Notes: generated by a model from the sequence alone, not told the origin. A DNA stretch of 64,000 bases from Pogonophryne albipinna (GCA_028583405.1 CM053247.1:6034058-6098057); one strand, 5' to 3'. Shown: positions 49,296 to 60,915, counted from the first letter of the stretch. Numbers and translations are program-made.

Positions 49296-49419
49296 GGTCA
49301 AAATATATAATATTTGTAAATCTGACTCTGAAAGAGTCAGTGCCTCAACAGCCATGAACCTCACCGCACGTCACTGGTCAGCAAATATCCTGTTGGACAA
49401 ACATGTCCATGTTTTTGTC

Positions 49420-49612
49420 AGCAAGCCCTGAGCTGCAGTTGGTACAGCTTGTGTTTGAGTTTCAAAGGTCTGTATGCTCAGCTTAGTCTAAAGGTGAAAG
49501 TTGGAATTACGTGTAGAGTAAATAACGTTTTTTTAAATAAAGACCTTTTTGAACATTAAAGCATGTCAACATGTCACAGTAGAGGTACAACATACAAATA
49601 GGGCCCCTTTAA
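49420..49612. mobile_element. Truncated TTAA-type MITE, right end
   Basis: AACATTAAAGCATGTCAACATG and ATAGGGCCCCTTTAA resemble the opposite terminus of the MITE family seen truncated at 37381. The left end was not found. Confidence 0.4.
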
Positions 49613-49829
49613 TGTTCTTGAGTATCACATGTTCTGATATACCTTAAACTCCTGCACCATTACATATCAGATGCAAAATATCATTTGTTTTTCATTGTAT
49701 TTATGTGATAAAGTCAGTTACCCTTCAGATTCAGATTATTAATGCAAAAAAGAATCAACAAATAGAGAGCGCTGAGACACTGGGTCAGCAGCAGAGCCTA
49801 AGCATAATGATGATGTAATATTATTATAG

Positions 49830-50000
49830 GGAAAGATAAGATAAGTCTTTATTGTCTCGTGGGGGGAAGTTCACAAGCAGCACGGTACGTAAAGTAGTTC
49901 AAAGAGTTCCTCCTCTGCCAGCCGCGACACGATGATGAACACATTAATGCATCAATTTTAAGCACCAGGAAAAGCGCTATATAAATAACATGTATTATTA
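49830..50000. repeat. Retroelement tail fragments
   Basis: GATAAGATAAGTCTTTATTG, TCGTGGGGGGAAGTTCACA and, at 49970-49990, AAAAGCGCTATATAAATAAC are words of fish LINE/SINE 3' ends. Confidence 0.45.
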
Positions 50001-50389
50001 TTAATAATCCAAACACCATTCCCCATGATTTTACTTTTGGTATTTTGGGTATACTTTAATGCTGATACTTAACTGCATAAGTTCGATTTTGAATGCAGGA
50101 CTTATAAGATTAAACCATTTTATTTCTGTGTAAGTTTATTATTATTATTATTTCAGTACCTTACCCACCAATTGTCTCAGTTTGAAAGTACCAAAACTCT
50201 AAAACCGAATTGAGACGAAAATACTTCTGAAAGCTCCACACATTAGGTGTTCAAACAATGATTCCAGAAGAAAAATCACCATCAAAACCACCAACTGTTG
50301 ATTCACACATCATGTTCACAAAGTGTAGCTCAGTGAGGTATGGAAGTGTGGGGTATAATCATCACGTTGGCAAAACACTTAGATTTGGA

Positions 50390-51086
50390 GAACAAGCTGC
50401 ACTTTCAGAAACACTGCAAATACAAAACACTGCAAATAAAAAAGCGCTGCAAGAAGCTCGAACACAACGGAAACAGGAACACAACAAAATGATGCACACA
50501 GCTGGGACCAGAGCGCTTGTTGACGTTCGGGGATTAAGTTGACCAACTGTCACTGTAGGCAGAGTTAGCCTGCTTCATGATTGTTAGTGTTTTGTCAGTA
50601 TAGTTTAGAAATGACTACAGTAGGCTAACTATTAGCTAGTTAGCTTACAGCAGATCTGAAAAAATATCAGAAGGAATCATGCGATCGCATTGTTAAAATA
50701 AGACAATAAAACGAACACTTTAGGAGTGATAGTTGCCTAACTCTATAACCCCCGAACGTCAACCAGAACTCCGGTCCCAGCTGTGTGCATCACTTGTTGG
50801 TGTCCCCATTTCCATTTAGTTTTGATCTTCTTGCAGCCTTTCTTTATTTGCATCCTTTTGTGTTTTCAGTGCTTGCTTTATGCAGCACTTTTAGTAACAC
50901 TGCACAAGTTGGTGAATGTTTTCTAAATCCCGCCAACTGTTGTGCAGTTGGTGAAGATATTTATAATTTGCATGTGTTTTGGCACATTTATGTTTTTAAA
51001 TTGACATCAATTGTGAAAGTGCAGCACATTTCTCTTAATTAAGTTTTGGGCCGCTTTAGCACGTTTGCACGGTTTGGCCACTGTAA
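50390..51086. mobile_element. Unclassified TIR element, copy 1 (left end lost)
   Basis: Shares with 53617-54944 the words GATGCACACAGCTGGGACCA, GTTAGCCTG..TGTTAGTGTTTTGTCAG, CAGAAGGAATCA, TCCGGTCCCAGCTGTGTGCA and the right end TTTGGCCACTGTA. It lacks the hAT insertion present in copy 2 (near 50560). Confidence 0.65.
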
Positions 51087-51383
51087 TAATTGGCCTCCAG
51101 ACTTAATTAACTAAGTAGAAGATAACTAAGCTAGGCTTTAGTTATTGTTCAGGCCGGGAAATGTATTCTGTTAAAGAGGGTTCTCAAGTGTACAATTTTA
51201 GTTGTGTATTTTTCATCCATGCATAAGATCATGTGTGCGTAATAATGTTTTTACTATTGTAATTTGTTTATCTGTATATCTTAAAATGACAGGGAGAGAT
51301 GCAAACACTGATAGATAAACTTAATGTCAAACATGTTTGTGTACTGTCGTTGTGGCTCAGTCACGTTCAGTTGATGTCAGTAT

Positions 51384-51543
<160 letters not shown>

Positions 51544-52517
51544 TATGTTGATGTTTTTAAGTATATGTGTAGCTCCTGAGTGAATAAGGAGATCATACAT
51601 GGCTCACACACAGGAGATAATTGATGACGTGTAGCTATTTCTTTGGTCCTTTTAAGACGTTTTGCTGAAAGCATTAGAAATGGTCATGAGTTAAGGAATC
51701 ATGCCTGGATAGATATTAATAAATAATTAACAAAATGTTGTTGTGCATAGCAAGAAAGGAAATGTGTCCAAAAATTGGATTACCAACTGGTCAAAACCTA
51801 CCAAGGGCCCCCAGGGTCACTGCTTTTCAACAGATGTTTGTTCATTTGACCAAAGTTAAATAGACCTCTACAGTTGTGAAGCCCCGTCTTGTAAACCAGC
51901 TCTTTGTAAAAAATAAAAAATAAATATTGTGTCTCTTTAGAGTTTAGACCACTGACACTTGATTTAGTTTGAATTTACCAGAAATGACCAACAAACAAGA
52001 ATAAGTCCTAGGCAGTATATCTCCAAAAATATCATATCTGAAGTTAGCAAGAGTCTGGTGACTCTCTCCCTGTTACACGAGCCTATTCTCTTTACACACT
52101 CCATGTAAAGAAAACATTATTCACAACACGGCAGTCATTGTAAGGTGATGCAACAGGTGTTTTATCTACTTGTCACTGCTGTCCTGCATTTCTCTATAAA
52201 CTCAGCGTTTAGTCAATTATAAAAGGTTACATCCACATTTCTTCCTATTTGTGCAGCCATGAAATGTGAATAATAGTAAAAAAGGGAAGAAAGTTTGTTC
52301 CTGTGTAATCTAAAACAGAGAGAGACGCATGGGAAATCACTGTGTTCCCACGGTTACACCAAATATCTCAATTTACTGTATGCATCTGCCAAGATTTTAG
52401 CTGAATATAAAATAAAATTATGAAATGTAAGTAAAGTCTTATCAATGTAGACAAAATACCTTAATGAACCTTAATTCTCCAAAAAAGCTGGGTAAAATGT
52501 CACTGATCAAAGGTTTG

Positions 52518-52518
<1 letters not shown>

Positions 52519-52608
<90 letters not shown>
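52519..52608. repeat. (AC)45 microsatellite
   Basis: 90 bases of AC ending 160 bp before the start codon of the GRAMD2-like gene. Confidence 0.98.
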
Positions 52609-52611
<3 letters not shown>

Positions 52612-52768
52612 CTGATTGGCTGTGACATATGAGACCAGGGGGCTCAGCAGACACTCCCACGTGCAGGTGAGGGAGCAGAGGATCAGGCTGCAGGGTCAGT
52701 TCACAGACAGACAGACAGGACGTCCTGCACGACAGACAGGTGTTTGGTTGGCTAAAAAACTGTTGGGC
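52609..52768 (+). promoter_or_regulatory. Candidate promoter/5' UTR of the GRAMD2-like gene
   Basis: The 160 bp between the AC repeat and ATG 52769 contain an inverted CCAAT box (CTGATTGGCTG, 52612-52622), a CACGTG E-box near 52660 and four tandem CAGA units (about 52702-52718). No TATA box is seen. The start site is not determined, and another upstream exon cannot be excluded. Confidence 0.4.
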
Positions 52769-52854
52769 ATGATATCAGAACAGTGTGTGAAGCTGCAGGA
52801 AGACGCCAGGAAGTATAACAGAAGAAATGCAAAGACCGAGGACCGAGATTATCA
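52769..52854 (+). CDS. gramd2b: GRAMD2-like gene, first coding exon
   Basis: Start ATG at 52769 (MISEQCVKLQEDARKYN) and donor GTAAGT at 52855. The exon holds 28 codons plus two bases, which join the first base of the 61727 exon to complete a codon, so phase is kept across an 8.9-kb intron. It encodes a short charged N-terminal tail (RKYNRRNAKTEDRDY) with no membrane segment. The frame is open upstream in the same exon, but the 52769 ATG is the first that follows the repeat-derived leader plausibly. Gene identity comes from the later exons. The symbol is provisional, with GRAMD2A the main alternative. Confidence 0.65.
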
Positions 52855-53616
52855 GTAAGTTTGTGACTTGTGTAAGTTCCTTGTAGGAATAAACAATTGT
52901 AATATGAGTAGTAGTGTTTGCATGCTGGCATTAGGGCTAGTTAGCAGTATACCTCTATGAGAAACTAAAGTCAGCTAATGATTGCTAAACAGAAAACAAA
53001 ATCATATATTTGTTGGTTGTAGATGACTAAATCTGCTACTTTTATATAATGATATATCACTGTTAATGGGTTATTAGTGAATTGTGGGCTTTATTTGTAT
53101 TTGTTTGTGCCAGAGAGTGCCTTCATTGACTGATAGTGTTGAAAGGGGGGAGGACATTGCCTCATAGTTCCGCGGCCGGAGTCGAACCAACTTAGTTATT
53201 TCAATAATGAAAACAGTTAGTTGCAACTGCACAGCGCGATAGAATATCCACTATACAGGCCACTATATTACCTCATGAAAGATAATATGCATCTTTATCA
53301 CTGTTTGCAGTCTGATAAGTAACAGAAACAAGTCACGTCAAAGTCAAGATATGTTTTAGGTCATTAAGATACAGACTCTCCATTAAATAGTTTGTTAATT
53401 CGAGGTTGATTTAGTTAACTATTACAATCAACACATTCTTTAGAATTAATGAATAAAACATTTAATGAATTATTGTCAGCATTCTTTTAAATCATCTTAT
53501 AGTCTTACATCTCTGAAAGGCATGGTTTATGGGTTCAGGTGCATGAGTTTACTATTTATGGAGTTCAACATTATGATAGTCATGTTTTTTTCTTTCTTCG
53601 TGCTTATTGCTGTTCT

Positions 53617-54944
53617 CTACGGTGGTGGAAATGTTAAAACGCGCAACAACGGCTCGATAAATTGTCATTAGGAGAAACACGCTGCTCTTTCAAAAAGGAT
53701 ATAAATATAAAAACCCAAATGTGCCGAAACACATGCAAATGAAGAAACATCTTTACCAACTTGACAGATTTACTAAAAATACTGCATCAACTAAATGCTG
53801 TAAATAAATAACGCAAAACAACCGAAAAGTGATGCACACAGCTGGGACCAGAGTTGATGATGTTGATGATGAGTTGTTGTTGTTCGGGGATTATAAAGTT
53901 GGCCCACTGTCACTGTTGGCAGCAGTGGCGTAACTATTGACGGTGCAGCCAGGGGCCCATATATTTATTTTTTAATATATCTTTTTTTTGGGGGGGGGGG
54001 CCCCAATGGTATTGACCGGTTCACGCAGTCTTTAAAGTAACCAAGCAACCTTAATTCATTTGTAATTTGTCTGTCCAATGACCTTGCTCCCTTTCATGTC
54101 ATGTGATACCTTGCGTGATGAGCGAACCATTTAATCAACCTCAAAGGTTATAGGTACTGTAGCTAGCAGCAGCAAGTTTGGCAGCATTATAAAAAATGTA
54201 ATAGCTTGCATTTATAATGTACAGCAAACCGAAGCACAAGAGCGGCGCTCAAAAGAGAAAGGACAAGAGAGAACAAGGAGATGTAACAGCTAAACTGACG
54301 AAATTAGACCGTTTTTTTGTCATACATCGTCCTCGAAATCTCGATTAATTCTGTAAATTGATTGTGTGATTAATTCGCTGTGCCGTTGTCAGGCTGTGGT
54401 GGTCCGAGGCTAGGGCAGGCTGTTGTTGATAGCCTACATGTGGCGCTTCTGAGTGGTTGTGTGTGTGTGAGCGCATCAGCGTGTGCTTATGTTTGGTGCG
54501 ATGGGGGGGGGGGGGGGGGGTCCCAAAACAATATTTGCACGGGGGCCAATCACAACCTTGTTACGCCACTGGTTGGCAGAGTTAGCCTGTTGCATAATTG
54601 TCAGTGTTTTGTCAGTGAAATGACTAGGTTAGCTTCATTAGCTAGCTAGCTTACAGCCGATCTGCAATAATATCAGAAGGAATCAAAATATCAAAATAAG
54701 CCAATGAAACCTGTATTTTAGGTTTCAGCTGGCCAACCTTATATTCCCCAAAGTCAATAAGCTCTCCGGTCCCAGCTGTGTGCATCCCTTTTTGCAGTGT
54801 TTCGTTTATACAGCGCTTCTAGTAAACGCTGTGCATGTTTTGTGAAGTTAGTGAATGTTTACAATTTGCAATGCTTTTGAAAGTGCAGCAAGTTTCTCCT
54901 AATGGGGCCGTTGTAGCGCGTTTGCAAGGGTCGGCCACTGTAGA
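53617..54944. mobile_element. Unclassified TIR element, copy 2, interrupted by a hAT MITE
   Basis: Left TACGGTGG..AAAACGCGCAACAACGG with TTAGGAGAAACACGCTGC and right end, read inward, TACAGTGGCCGACCC..AACGCGCTACAACGG with TTAGGAGAAACTTGCTGC form inverted ends of at least 60 bp. TA dinucleotides at both edges hint at a Tc1-like target. Lies in intron 1 of the GRAMD2-like gene. Confidence 0.7.
53923..54571. mobile_element. 649-bp hAT MITE (CAGTGGCGTAAC ends)
   Basis: The ends CAGTGGCGTAAC and GTTACGCCACTG are exact inverses, and GTTGGCAG is duplicated exactly (53915-53922 and 54572-54579). It contains two G runs (53989-54000, 54504-54521). The related element at 50390-51086 shows the uninterrupted site. 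Confidence 0.95.
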
Positions 54945-55600
54945 TAGTTCAATGGTTTTTGTCAGTTTTGCTTGTCTCTCTATTGTTGCTTCATGGTTCT
55001 TGCACTTCATAAACTGATTATTGGATATTGTGGCTCTATTATGGTGGTGCTAATGTTTGGCTGTTTCCTTTGCCCTAGCTTGAGACTGTTTTATTTCTGC
55101 TTTTGTTGCTGAAAATGAGCAAACTGGCACATTTACAGAAATGTGAATTATTGTGGGTTGTCCTTATAATATCTGCTTTAGCATCAGGCTCAAAACATCA
55201 GTGTCACTCAGACCCTAATAAAGCCCTTTATATCTATAATACTTAACAGATGCTCATGTGTGTGTGTGAAGTTATTTATATGCAGTGTGAGGTGCAGTTG
55301 ATCTCTCACACAGATATTTCTATAAAAGTGTTTTGAATTTAGACATCAGAAACAAAACTGAAATACCTTAATGTCAAACTTGGCTGTTCAGTTTACATTC
55401 AGTCCTTTAGAATTAGAGTGTGTCTAATATGTCAATAAACTGGCACTACAACTTTGCTCTCAGCAGCAATACCCTTTTAAACTGTAATAGCAATTTTAAC
55501 TGTTCCAATGTCCTATTCTTTTATTGCCATTACTTCACAGGAGGGTTGAGTGATCCAGACGCAGACACAAACAGATTCATTTCCGGTCTTTTGCTGCAAT
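54945..55600. other. Intron 1 sequence, nothing recognised
   Basis: AT-rich unique-looking sequence between two transposons. Confidence 0.5.
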
Positions 55601-56430
55601 TTAGGCCCCGGCCACACGAGGACGAAAACGGTCGTTTGCGTTACTTTTTAGTGTCATATAGACCGTTCGGCCACACGAGGACCACCGAATACGGCACTAA
55701 ACGACTGCGGAAACGATAACGGGTCCCAAGGTGGAAAGAACGGCATACGCAACGCTCTGGGGGGTCCAACGGCTCCGTGTGTACGCCCTATACGATCATT
55801 TTCTGATAATGATAAGGCAATAGCCCCGCCTCTCCCCACCTCTGCTGCTAACCCCCGCGTCAAAGTAAACTGCACACTGAATTCAGATTATTTATCTTTC
55901 TCTCGATATGGACATAAACGCGAGTGAAGTCTAATCTGACAGGACGGAGACACCTCTCAAACTACCTAAACTAGTTATAAATATGTTTATGTTTACTGTC
56001 GGCCGGGTCACTCATTACTGGATCAGCTGCTGCATGAAACAGACACTGACGCTGTCCGAAGAGAGGGAGGAAAAAGAGAGGCTCCGTGTATTTTATTATT
56101 ATATTATATAGATTCGTTATTCATTTGTTTTAAAGCTCAATAAATAACAAAGAACACCTTTGACCGGCACTTTTATAATTTTGTCCGGAAGATTTAAACT
56201 TTAATACACGTTGACTGGCGAAAAACTCTGCCCGGTTCCCTCGGCCCCCACCGCGGAGAATAAACAGAAGGGCAACCATGACAACCATGCTTCTTCGCTG
56301 CTTTTGTGGAGGAAGTTACAGCGCCACGTACAGGCTCCTGCATATGTACTGCAGCTTCTCCAGCGGTTGGAGCTAAACGGAGCTGTCTCGTGTGGACAGA
56401 CACTATCCGGTGAATATTGCGTGTGGACGG

Positions 56431-56603
56431 TGTTTTGTTTGTTGGTCTATTAATGAACTGACTTGTGCTCCATGCTAAAGTGTTAGCCAAGTTTAATCAA
56501 GAGCTCTTGTTCGGGTCTCTTACCGTACATGTGGATTTAAACATAGGTCACAACTATGTGGCGACACCTTGTGGTAGGAGTGTGTATCTATCTAATCAAC
56601 ACA
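56431..56603 (-). repeat. 3' LTR (minus-strand orientation)
   Basis: 173 bp, TG...CA. Differs from the other LTR at three visible positions. Confidence 0.95.
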
Positions 56604-56616
56604 TCCCCCTTTCTTT
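56604..56616 (-). other. Polypurine tract
   Basis: AAAGAAAGGGGGA on the minus strand, immediately before the 3' LTR, as needed for plus-strand DNA priming. Confidence 0.8.
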
Positions 56617-56786
56617 GAGGTAATATAAACAAATAGTGCAACATCAATTTTAACCAAACATTTTTGATTTATCTGCCATAACAAATAAACATCTGGTCTA
56701 AATGTACTCAGAATGCTAACTAGCACAAACTTGGAAATTGTCTAAACATTTACACCATTTTAACATCCATTAAACCAGTCTCTCAA

Positions 56787-59700
56787 TTACAGATTCAGTC
56801 TATCTGGTTTTCTGATTTCCCTTGTAGATCTTCTGACCACATGTTCACTTGGAGTGTTAGTATCACAGTCTGTCTGTGGTGAAGGTCTGAACTCAGACTC
56901 AATGATGGATTCACTGAGCTGTTGACCAGCCTCTTTTGTTTTCATAAGACTGCGACGATTGCGTCTGAAGATTTGTCCTTCCTCTGTCCTCACAGTGAAA
57001 GATCGCGGTGCTACTTCCTGAAGAACAGTGGCTTTTGTTCTCCATCCATCAGGACCCTCAATCCTGACTGTGTCATTACTTGATAGCAATGGAAGCTGCT
57101 TAGCTGTTTTATCATACCATGTTTTCTGCTTCATCTTTTGTTGTTGTAGTTGGTGTTGCAGCTTTGGGTGTCTCTTTTGCTTTGAATAGCTTGGCAGTGT
57201 GGTGCGCAACTTACGATTCATCAGAAGTTCAGCAGGGGACAGTCCACACTCCAGAGGTGAGGCTCTGTAGCTGAGTAAAGCGAGGTATGGGTCTGAGCCA
57301 CTCTCATCAGCTTTCTTTAGAAGTTGCTTGAGAATGTGAACTCCCTTTTCAGCTTTCCCATTTGACTGTGGATAATGAGGACTTGAGGTCACATGCTTAA
57401 AGTCATACTGTTTTGCAAATTCTTGCCACTCTCTGCTGTTGAAACACGGTCCGTTGTCACTCACTACTGTGTTAGGTATGCCATGTCTGGCAAAAATTGA
57501 TTTTGAATGTGTTATGACACATGTTGATGATGAGTTTGATAGTAGTGCCATTTCAGGAAAGTTTGAGTAATAGTCAACGACCACTAAATAGTCTTTAACT
57601 TTGAGATGAAACAAATCCATTCCAACTTTATCCCATGGTGCTGTTGGCACATCAGTCACCATCATGGGCTCTTTAGTCTGTTTGTTTCTGTGTGTCTGGC
57701 ATGTGTCACACGTACCAATCAGTGTCTCGATGTCTTTATTTACTCCAGGCCAGAAAACACTGTCTCTCGCCCGTCTTTTGCATTTTTCAACACCCAGATG
57801 ACCTTCATGTATTCTTTGTAGTACTTCCTGTCTCAATGCGCGTGGAATGACAATCCTGTGTTGTTTCAGTAATAGTCCATCAACAACACTCAGTTCACCT
57901 CTGATGTGGTAGAAGAGCGGACAGGAACCTACAGGCCATCCATTTTGCATATTTGCAATGACACACTGCAGCTCTGTGTCTTTTGCTGTTTCTTCAGCTA
58001 TCTGTCTGGACTTTGTGTCTGATACAGGAAGAGCAGCAGACACCATGTTCACATGACTTTTCACATCCTCTTCAGTTGTACTCACATAATCCACTGTAGG
58101 TGCTCGTGAGAGAGCGTCAGCAAGTATCAGGTGCTTTCCAGGTGTGTAGATCAGCTCAAAGTCATATCTCTGCATCTTCATCATGAGACGCTGTATCCTT
58201 GGTGTCATTTCACTTAAATTCTTTTTAATGATAGATACAAGTGGACGATGATCTGTCTCTACTGTGAATGAAGGTAGGCCATAAACGTAGCTGTGGAACT
58301 TCTCCAAGCCATAAACCAGTCCCAGACATTCTTTTTCTATTTGAGCGTATCTGCACTCAGTCTGTGTCATTGACCTGGATGCATAGGCCACTGGTTTCCA
58401 ATGCTCGCCTTCAACTTGTAGGAGCACTGCGCCTATTCCATCCTTTGAAGCATCTGTTGAAACTTTAATCTTCTTTGTTGGGTCAAAGAATGTCAATACA
58501 GGTGCAGTTGTGAGTGTCTGTCTGAGTGTTTTCCACTCTTGCTCATGTTTGACTGTCCATTTAAACTCATTTTCTTTATGCAGGAGCTCACGGATGCAAG
58601 ATGTCTTTGCAGATAGGTTTGGAATAAATTTACCTATGAAGTTGACCATCCCCATAATGCGAAGTATCCCTGTCTTGTCTGTGGGCCTTGGCATATCCTG
58701 TATGGCTCTGATCTTTTCTTGGTCAGCTTGTACACCTTGTGCAGAGAGCTTGTCTCCGAGAAAGACAACTTCTTGAACTCCAAACTCGCATTTGCTCTTG
58801 TTAAGCTTGAGTCCATACTTGTGTATGCGCTCCAGCACCTTTTTTAGCCTCTCATTGTGTTCTTGTAGTGTAGAGCCCCACACAATGATGTCATCAACAT
58901 ATGCTCGAACACCGTCCAGCCCCTCAATGATGTGCTCCATCGCTCTGTGAAAGATTTCGGATGCTGAGATGATCCCAAAGGGCAGTCTGAGGAAGCAATA
59001 TCTGCCGAATGGTGTATTAAAGGTGTAATATTTGGTGCTGCTTTCATCCAGTTTCAGCTGCCAAAAGCCTTGAGACGCATCAAGCTTTGTGAAGAAGCTG
59101 GCACCTGCCATTTCACTTGTGATTTCCTCACGCTTGGGTATCTGATAATGTTCACGCTTGATGTTTTCATTAAGATCTTTTGGGTCCATACACACTCTTA
59201 AATCACCACTTTTCTTCTTTACACAGACCATCGAGTTAACCCAGTCTGTTGGCTCCTCAACTTTTTGTATCACTCCGAGCATTGTCATTCTGTCGAGCTC
59301 TTTCTTTAAGCGATCTCTGAGTGGCGCTGGAACTCTTCTTGCAGCATGCACAACTGGCTGTGCATTTTCCTTGAGCTGGATTTTGTATGTGAAGGGCAAC
59401 ACACCAAAACCCTTAAACACATCTGCATAACTCTGTACTATACAATCAATTGAGTCATTTGGTGTACTCATAGTTGTGTTGATGCAATACACTCTCTTGA
59501 CAAGTTCCAAATCTTCACATGCTTTATCACTCAGCAGTGAATCAAGTCCATCAGCGACAACAGAGAAAAGTAGGTGGTGCACTTTACCTTTTGAGGTTAC
59601 CTTTAATATGCACACACCCAAACTGTTGATTTTCTTTCCATTATAATCTTTTAGTGCCTGTGTTCTTTTTTTAATTTGTGGCTTATCTTTCATTGCCTTG

Positions 59701-60689
59701 ATGTCAGACAGGCTCATCAGGTTTGCTTTTGCACCAGTATCCAGTTTCATAGTTATTATTGTCCCGTTAATCATCAGTGGAGCTATCCATTTGTCTTCTC
59801 TGATTGCATTAACCTCTTTTTGCTCAGTTTCACAGTTCACCATGCCAACAAAAAATGTCTCACTTAAATCATCGTCTTCCACTATGTTTACAGACTTTCC
59901 TTTCTTCCTCTCATTTCCTTTTGAGAAGCACTGCTTAGCAAAATGGTTCTGGCCCTGGCAATTAGAGCTTTGCTTACCAAATGCCGGACACTGTCGTGGT
60001 TTGTGCTTCGAGCCGCAGCGCTTACAGCTGAATGTCCCTTCTTCCGACCGCTGTGTAGGCCGCGTCTGTGCGCGCCATTTGCCTTGGCTGGAGACCGCAC
60101 CAACTGCTGCGCCATCACTCACGTTAGCCGCGCCCGCCATCTCGCTGAAAGTCCTGACGTGCATTTGGGACAGCTTGCTTGCATGGCCGATTTTTATAGC
60201 TGCTTCACATGTCAGCTCCGTTTCCCTTAGCAGCCTTTCTCTGACCTTTTTATCCTCCACGCCAAAAACGATCTGGTCCCGTATCATGGAGTCCCTCAGC
60301 GTAGCAAAGTTGCATGACTGTGCTTTTAGCTTCAGGTCAGTCAGAAAGCTATCAAAAGGCTCATGCTGCTGCACAGGTGAACGGAATACATATCTCTTGT
60401 ATGTTTCGTTCTTTCTGGGAGAGCAGTGGGCATCAAATTTCTTGAGCACTTTATCCAGTTTGTCTTTATCAGCCTGCTCTTCATACACAAAAGTATTGTA
60501 CACTTCTATCGCCTGTGGGCCTGCTATAGTTAGCAGTAGCGCTACCTTCCTAGCATCCGGCTTAGTTTCCAGTCCCATGGCCGTGAGGTAAAGCTGGAAC
60601 TGCTGCTTGAAGGTCCGCCAGTTACTGTCGACATTTCCCGAAAGTTTTAGCGTCTCCGGTGGCTTTAATGAATCCATGTCGCTTGTCAC
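56787..60689 (-). CDS. Ty3/gypsy gag-pol polyprotein, intact 1300-codon frame
   Basis: One open frame starts 53 bp after the 5' LTR. Residues 1-215 are gag-like. Then comes a zinc-knuckle region at 222-254 (CKRCGSKHKPRQC, followed by SSNCQGQNHFAKQC, where the second knuckle has Ser in place of its first Cys). Next are the aspartic protease with LDTGA at 316-320, reverse transcriptase at about 430-650 with YVDD at 597-600, and RNase H with STDAS at 744 and ETDHRP at 811. The integrase has an HHCC finger (H961, H964, C994, C997) and a catalytic triad D1025, D1078 and E1114 with the expected 35-residue spacing. Domain order RT-RNaseH-IN defines Ty3/gypsy. There is no stop or frameshift and gag is fused to pol. 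Length is normal for fish gypsy elements without envelope. The protein makes virus-like particles and integrates cDNA in the nucleus (family knowledge). The lost Cys may weaken RNA packaging (inference). Confidence 0.95.
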   Translation of the reverse strand: MTSDMDSLKPPETLKLSGNVDSNWRTFKQQFQLYLTAMGLETKPDARKVALLLTIAGPQAIEVYNTFVYEEQADKDKLDKVLKKFDAHCSPRKNETYKRYVFRSPVQQHEPFDSFLTDLKLKAQSCNFATLRDSMIRDQIVFGVEDKKVRERLLRETELTCEAAIKIGHASKLSQMHVRTFSEMAGAANVSDGAAVGAVSSQGKWRAQTRPTQRSEEGTFSCKRCGSKHKPRQCPAFGKQSSNCQGQNHFAKQCFSKGNERKKGKSVNIVEDDDLSETFFVGMVNCETEQKEVNAIREDKWIAPLMINGTIITMKLDTGAKANLMSLSDIKAMKDKPQIKKRTQALKDYNGKKINSLGVCILKVTSKGKVHHLLFSVVADGLDSLLSDKACEDLELVKRVYCINTTMSTPNDSIDCIVQSYADVFKGFGVLPFTYKIQLKENAQPVVHAARRVPAPLRDRLKKELDRMTMLGVIQKVEEPTDWVNSMVCVKKKSGDLRVCMDPKDLNENIKREHYQIPKREEITSEMAGASFFTKLDASQGFWQLKLDESSTKYYTFNTPFGRYCFLRLPFGIISASEIFHRAMEHIIEGLDGVRAYVDDIIVWGSTLQEHNERLKKVLERIHKYGLKLNKSKCEFGVQEVVFLGDKLSAQGVQADQEKIRAIQDMPRPTDKTGILRIMGMVNFIGKFIPNLSAKTSCIRELLHKENEFKWTVKHEQEWKTLRQTLTTAPVLTFFDPTKKIKVSTDASKDGIGAVLLQVEGEHWKPVAYASRSMTQTECRYAQIEKECLGLVYGLEKFHSYVYGLPSFTVETDHRPLVSIIKKNLSEMTPRIQRLMMKMQRYDFELIYTPGKHLILADALSRAPTVDYVSTTEEDVKSHVNMVSAALPVSDTKSRQIAEETAKDTELQCVIANMQNGWPVGSCPLFYHIRGELSVVDGLLLKQHRIVIPRALRQEVLQRIHEGHLGVEKCKRRARDSVFWPGVNKDIETLIGTCDTCQTHRNKQTKEPMMVTDVPTAPWDKVGMDLFHLKVKDYLVVVDYYSNFPEMALLSNSSSTCVITHSKSIFARHGIPNTVVSDNGPCFNSREWQEFAKQYDFKHVTSSPHYPQSNGKAEKGVHILKQLLKKADESGSDPYLALLSYRASPLECGLSPAELLMNRKLRTTLPSYSKQKRHPKLQHQLQQQKMKQKTWYDKTAKQLPLLSSNDTVRIEGPDGWRTKATVLQEVAPRSFTVRTEEGQIFRRNRRSLMKTKEAGQQLSESIIESEFRPSPQTDCDTNTPSEHVVRRSTREIRKPDRLNL

Positions 60690-60727
60690 AACTCCTCACT
60701 TAATGTTTTTTTATTTTACTTCATAAT

Positions 60728-60742
60728 TTACTCCTGGTACCA
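60728..60742 (-). other. Candidate primer-binding site
   Basis: Directly after the 5' LTR the minus strand reads TGGTACCAGGAGTAA. The initial TGG matches the CCA end of a primer tRNA. Which tRNA is not resolved. Confidence 0.6.
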
Positions 60743-60915
60743 TGTTTTGATTGTTGGTCTATTAATGAACTGACTCGTGCTCCATGCTAAAGTGTTAGCC
60801 AAGTTTAATCAAGAGCTCTTGTTCGGGTCCCTTACCGTACATGTGGATTTAAACATAGGTCACAACTATGTGGCGACACCTTGTGGTAGGAGTGTGTATC
60901 TATCTAATCAACACA
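60743..60915 (-). repeat. 5' LTR (minus-strand orientation)
   Basis: 173 bp. Contains the transcription start and promoter by family rule. Not mapped here. Confidence 0.95.

Larger units (their letters stand above)
48006..49376. mobile_element. Non-autonomous hAT element with perfect 8-bp duplication
   Basis: The ends are CAGCGACGTGCGGTC and, inverted, CAGTGACGTGCGGTGAGG. GTCAGCAA is duplicated exactly (47998-48005 and 49377-49384). The left half repeats GAGGCAGAGC/GCTCTGCCTCAC words typical of this fish family. It carries an exon-like ORF (48570-48790) and a nested TTAA MITE (48945-49295). Confidence 0.9.
56431..60915 (-). mobile_element. Complete Ty3/gypsy LTR retrotransposon
   Basis: Two 173-bp LTRs bound 4485 bp, and the 5-bp duplication GACGG is exact (56426-56430, 60916-60920). 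Read on the minus strand the order is LTR, candidate primer-binding site, one gag-pol frame, polypurine tract, LTR. No envelope gene is present. It lies inside the Harbinger-like MITE in intron 1 of the GRAMD2-like gene, antisense to it. Confidence 0.97.

Noticed and set aside
59698..60591. 297-codon plus-strand frame opposite gag-pol
   Set aside because: Antisense shadow of the intact gypsy frame.
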